Below are positions 62,549-64,000 of a DNA stretch of 64,000 nucleotides, one piece after another. Source of the stretch: Anaerolineae bacterium. Its GTDB lineage: Bacteria; Chloroflexota; Anaerolineae; Aggregatilineales; Phototrophicaceae. The notes under the pieces are model-generated. The model was not told where the DNA came from, searched no databases, and was given only the letters and a program-made list of their open reading frames with translations. The stretch is from assembly GCA_022823945.1 (NCBI GenBank), contig JAJEBK010000030.1, positions 117,086 to 181,085 on the forward strand. Direction: 5' to 3'. Position numbers and translations under genes: made by a program. Every line of letters begins with the position of its first letter. Within the stretch, counting starts at the first letter, position 1.

Positions 62549-63703
62549 ATGAACGTGCGAAGCGCAAGGTCGGTCAACATTGGACTGCGAAATATCGTGG
62601 CCACGATATTCATTGTGCTTGGGCTGGTCTTTGTCTGGGAGATCCGCGGAACGTTGATGCTGACTTTCGCTGCCGTCATACTGGTTGTGCTGTTTACCAT
62701 GCCGGTGCGGTTGCTCATTCGCCGGTTTCAGATCAATCGACTGGTGGCGATTTTAGTTAGTGTAATCGGCTTTTTCGCGGGGCTGGGTTTGATCGGCATG
62801 CCGGTCTTGAGCACCATCCTCAGCCAATTCGATACGCTGGCAACTGAAATCGTGCCGCAAGGTTTGGAAGAGGCACGCGCATCAATCACCCGTCAAGATT
62901 TAGTGACTGCCATCCCCTTGCTAGACGGCGTCATCCCCGAAAATGCCACCGACCTCATCAACGATGACTTAATCAATCAATTTATCTCCCAGGTTACCGA
63001 TGCGGTTGGAAGGCTTGGCGGCACTGTGCTGCCAGTAGTCGGCGGCGTGGCCAACACGATCTTGAGCGCGCTCATCATTTTTTTCCTGAGCATGTATTTG
63101 CTTGCCGAGCCAGACTTGTATGTCAATGGCATCATCAAATTGACGCCGATCTGGTATCGCGAGCGCATGCTGGTCGTCCTGCAGCGCGTCGATTCTACAC
63201 TGCGCGCCTGGCTGACGGTGACCTTTGTTTCGATGGTTGTGGTAGCGATTTTGACAGGCTTGGGCTTGGCGCTGCTGGGCATAAATGAGTGGCTGGCTTT
63301 GGGTGTGCTGGCTGGCTTGCTGTCATTCATACCCAACTTTGGACCGTTGGTGGCGCTGGTGCCATCGGTAGCGGTTGCTATCGTGCAGGCTCAGGAGAAT
63401 GTAATCTGGGTGGCGGTCGTCATTTATGGTGTGTCGTTCTTTCAAAGTCAGGTGGTCAGCCCTGTGCTGGCGAGCGAGCGCATGAACATGCCAGCGATTT
63501 TGATCTTGCTGGGGCAGATCATATTCGGCTTCTTTTTTGGTTTTTTGGGCTTGATGCTGGCTGTGCCGTTGAGCGCTTGCTTTGCCGTGTTGATTGATGA
63601 GATGTATGTGAAAGATATTTTGGGCGATCATGCGCAAGCCGAGGCGCAGGAGATGATCCCGGGCGAAGCGCTGGCAGAGAATTTGCAGCCAGAGCCTACT
63701 TGA
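62549..63703 (+). CDS. AI-2E transporter/PerM family permease
   Basis: A 384-residue membrane protein with the typical layout of seven or eight helices, a polar segment after the third (ILSQFDTLATEIVPQGLEE) and the conserved GVLAGLLSFIPNFGPLVALV and SQVVSPVLASERMNMPAI text near the C-terminus. The family includes AI-2 exporters and Na+/H+ antiporters; which applies is unknown. AGAGG is five bases before the ATG. The rRNA operon begins about 210 bases after its stop. Confidence 0.88.
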   Translation: MNVRSARSVNIGLRNIVATIFIVLGLVFVWEIRGTLMLTFAAVILVVLFTMPVRLLIRRFQINRLVAILVSVIGFFAGLGLIGMPVLSTILSQFDTLATEIVPQGLEEARASITRQDLVTAIPLLDGVIPENATDLINDDLINQFISQVTDAVGRLGGTVLPVVGGVANTILSALIIFFLSMYLLAEPDLYVNGIIKLTPIWYRERMLVVLQRVDSTLRAWLTVTFVSMVVVAILTGLGLALLGINEWLALGVLAGLLSFIPNFGPLVALVPSVAVAIVQAQENVIWVAVVIYGVSFFQSQVVSPVLASERMNMPAILILLGQIIFGFFFGFLGLMLAVPLSACFAVLIDEMYVKDILGDHAQAEAQEMIPGEALAENLQPEPT

Positions 63704-63761
63704 TGACCGGCGCGGAACGTGGCTCTTTACAAATGGTTATGCGATTCTGATAAATCCCCCC

Positions 63762-63791
63762 TTGACACATATATTCACCAGTTGTTAATGT
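63762..63791 (+). promoter_or_regulatory. Putative rRNA operon promoter
   Basis: A perfect TTGACA is followed after 18 bases by TAATGT. The expected start of transcription is near 63798, about 120 nt before the 16S 5' end. The -10 is only fair. Confidence 0.45.
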
Positions 63792-63917
63792 ATGCGGATA
63801 CAAGGCGGGAGTGGATTATGAGCCTTGAGTTTGTTATCCCTGCGTGTGCGGGGGAACAAGTGCGGATTAACAGCAGAATAGCAGGTTAAGACAAGAGCGA
63901 AATCAAACCCTGTTTGA

Positions 63918-64000
63918 AGACGGAGAGTTTGATCCTGGCTCAGGATGAACGTTGGCGGCGTGCCTAATACATGCAAGTCGAACGGGATTGCGACCTTCGG
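63918..64000 (+). rRNA. rrs: 16S ribosomal RNA (partial, 5' end)
   Basis: The universal 5' text GAGAGTTTGATCCTGGCTCA is followed by GGATGAACGTTGGCGGCGTG and CCTAATACATGCAAGTCGAA, as in bacterial 16S. By alignment to E. coli numbering the mature end is near 63918. Only about 83 nt are present before the window ends. The first variable region alone is too short to place the organism beyond a probable Chloroflexota. Confidence 0.95.

Overview
This window appears to be a chromosomal segment from an uncultured Chloroflexota bacterium, most likely of the Anaerolineae type. This is an inference from gene content: threonine/proline-rich TPTPT linkers in exported proteins, RNase J, bactofilin, a long-type RfbA, F420-type LLM oxidoreductases, and a 16S rRNA 5' end at the right edge. 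GC is high throughout. I see no transposase, integrase, prophage, CRISPR array or tRNA gene. Many neighbouring genes overlap or nearly touch.

Layout. 1-4.0 kb (minus): the 3' part of a branched-chain amino acid ABC operon, with two tandem paralogous binding proteins, livH and the start of livM. 4.2-7.4 kb: a mobile-looking inverted-repeat element, then a CgeB-like glycosyltransferase and two poorly characterised proteins. 7.5-10.4 kb: a redox locus with two apparent selenocysteine genes, each read through an in-frame TGA and each followed by a bacterial SECIS-like hairpin. The first is an AhpD-like protein with a C-x-x-U motif. The second is a UGSC-family protein next to a large thioredoxin-fold protein. 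10.4-14.5 kb (minus): an active/inactive M16 peptidase pair, a TfoX C-terminal domain protein and fabF. 14.5-17.6 kb: a single-chain type IIG restriction-modification enzyme. 17.6-24.6 kb (minus): trmB, an MFS exporter, a PLP aminotransferase, an RpoD-type sigma factor and two membrane-anchored proteins. 24.7-28.1 kb: modAB, arsC and icd. 28.5-35.2 kb: rnj, two ABC ATPases, a phosphoribosyltransferase, a ComEA-like protein, lipA and a bactofilin.

36-44 kb (minus) is a surface-polysaccharide cluster: a BY-kinase-like ATPase, rfbA, rfbB, rfbD, three glycosyltransferases and a Wzz-like protein, with rnhB embedded between two glycosyltransferases. 44-48 kb: a folB-folK fusion divergent from folE, then a SAM-I riboswitch heading metK and a methyltransferase. 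48-58 kb: an alpha/beta hydrolase, a DUF368 lipid-carrier translocase, a six-gene Mrp Na+/H+ antiporter operon (mrpA and mrpB fused) and etfBA with a pentapeptide-repeat protein. 59-64 kb: a GNAT acetyltransferase, two LLM oxidoreductases flanking a YgjP-like metallopeptidase, an AI-2E/PerM-family permease, and an rRNA promoter with the first ~83 nt of 16S rRNA.

Four kinds of dispersed GC-rich or inverted repeats lie between genes, and at two places one appears to have been captured as a C-terminal tail (the AhpD-like protein and LipA). The strongest points for follow-up are the two selenoprotein genes, the redox module they suggest, the SAM-I-controlled metK-methyltransferase pair, and the repeat family that changes protein ends.
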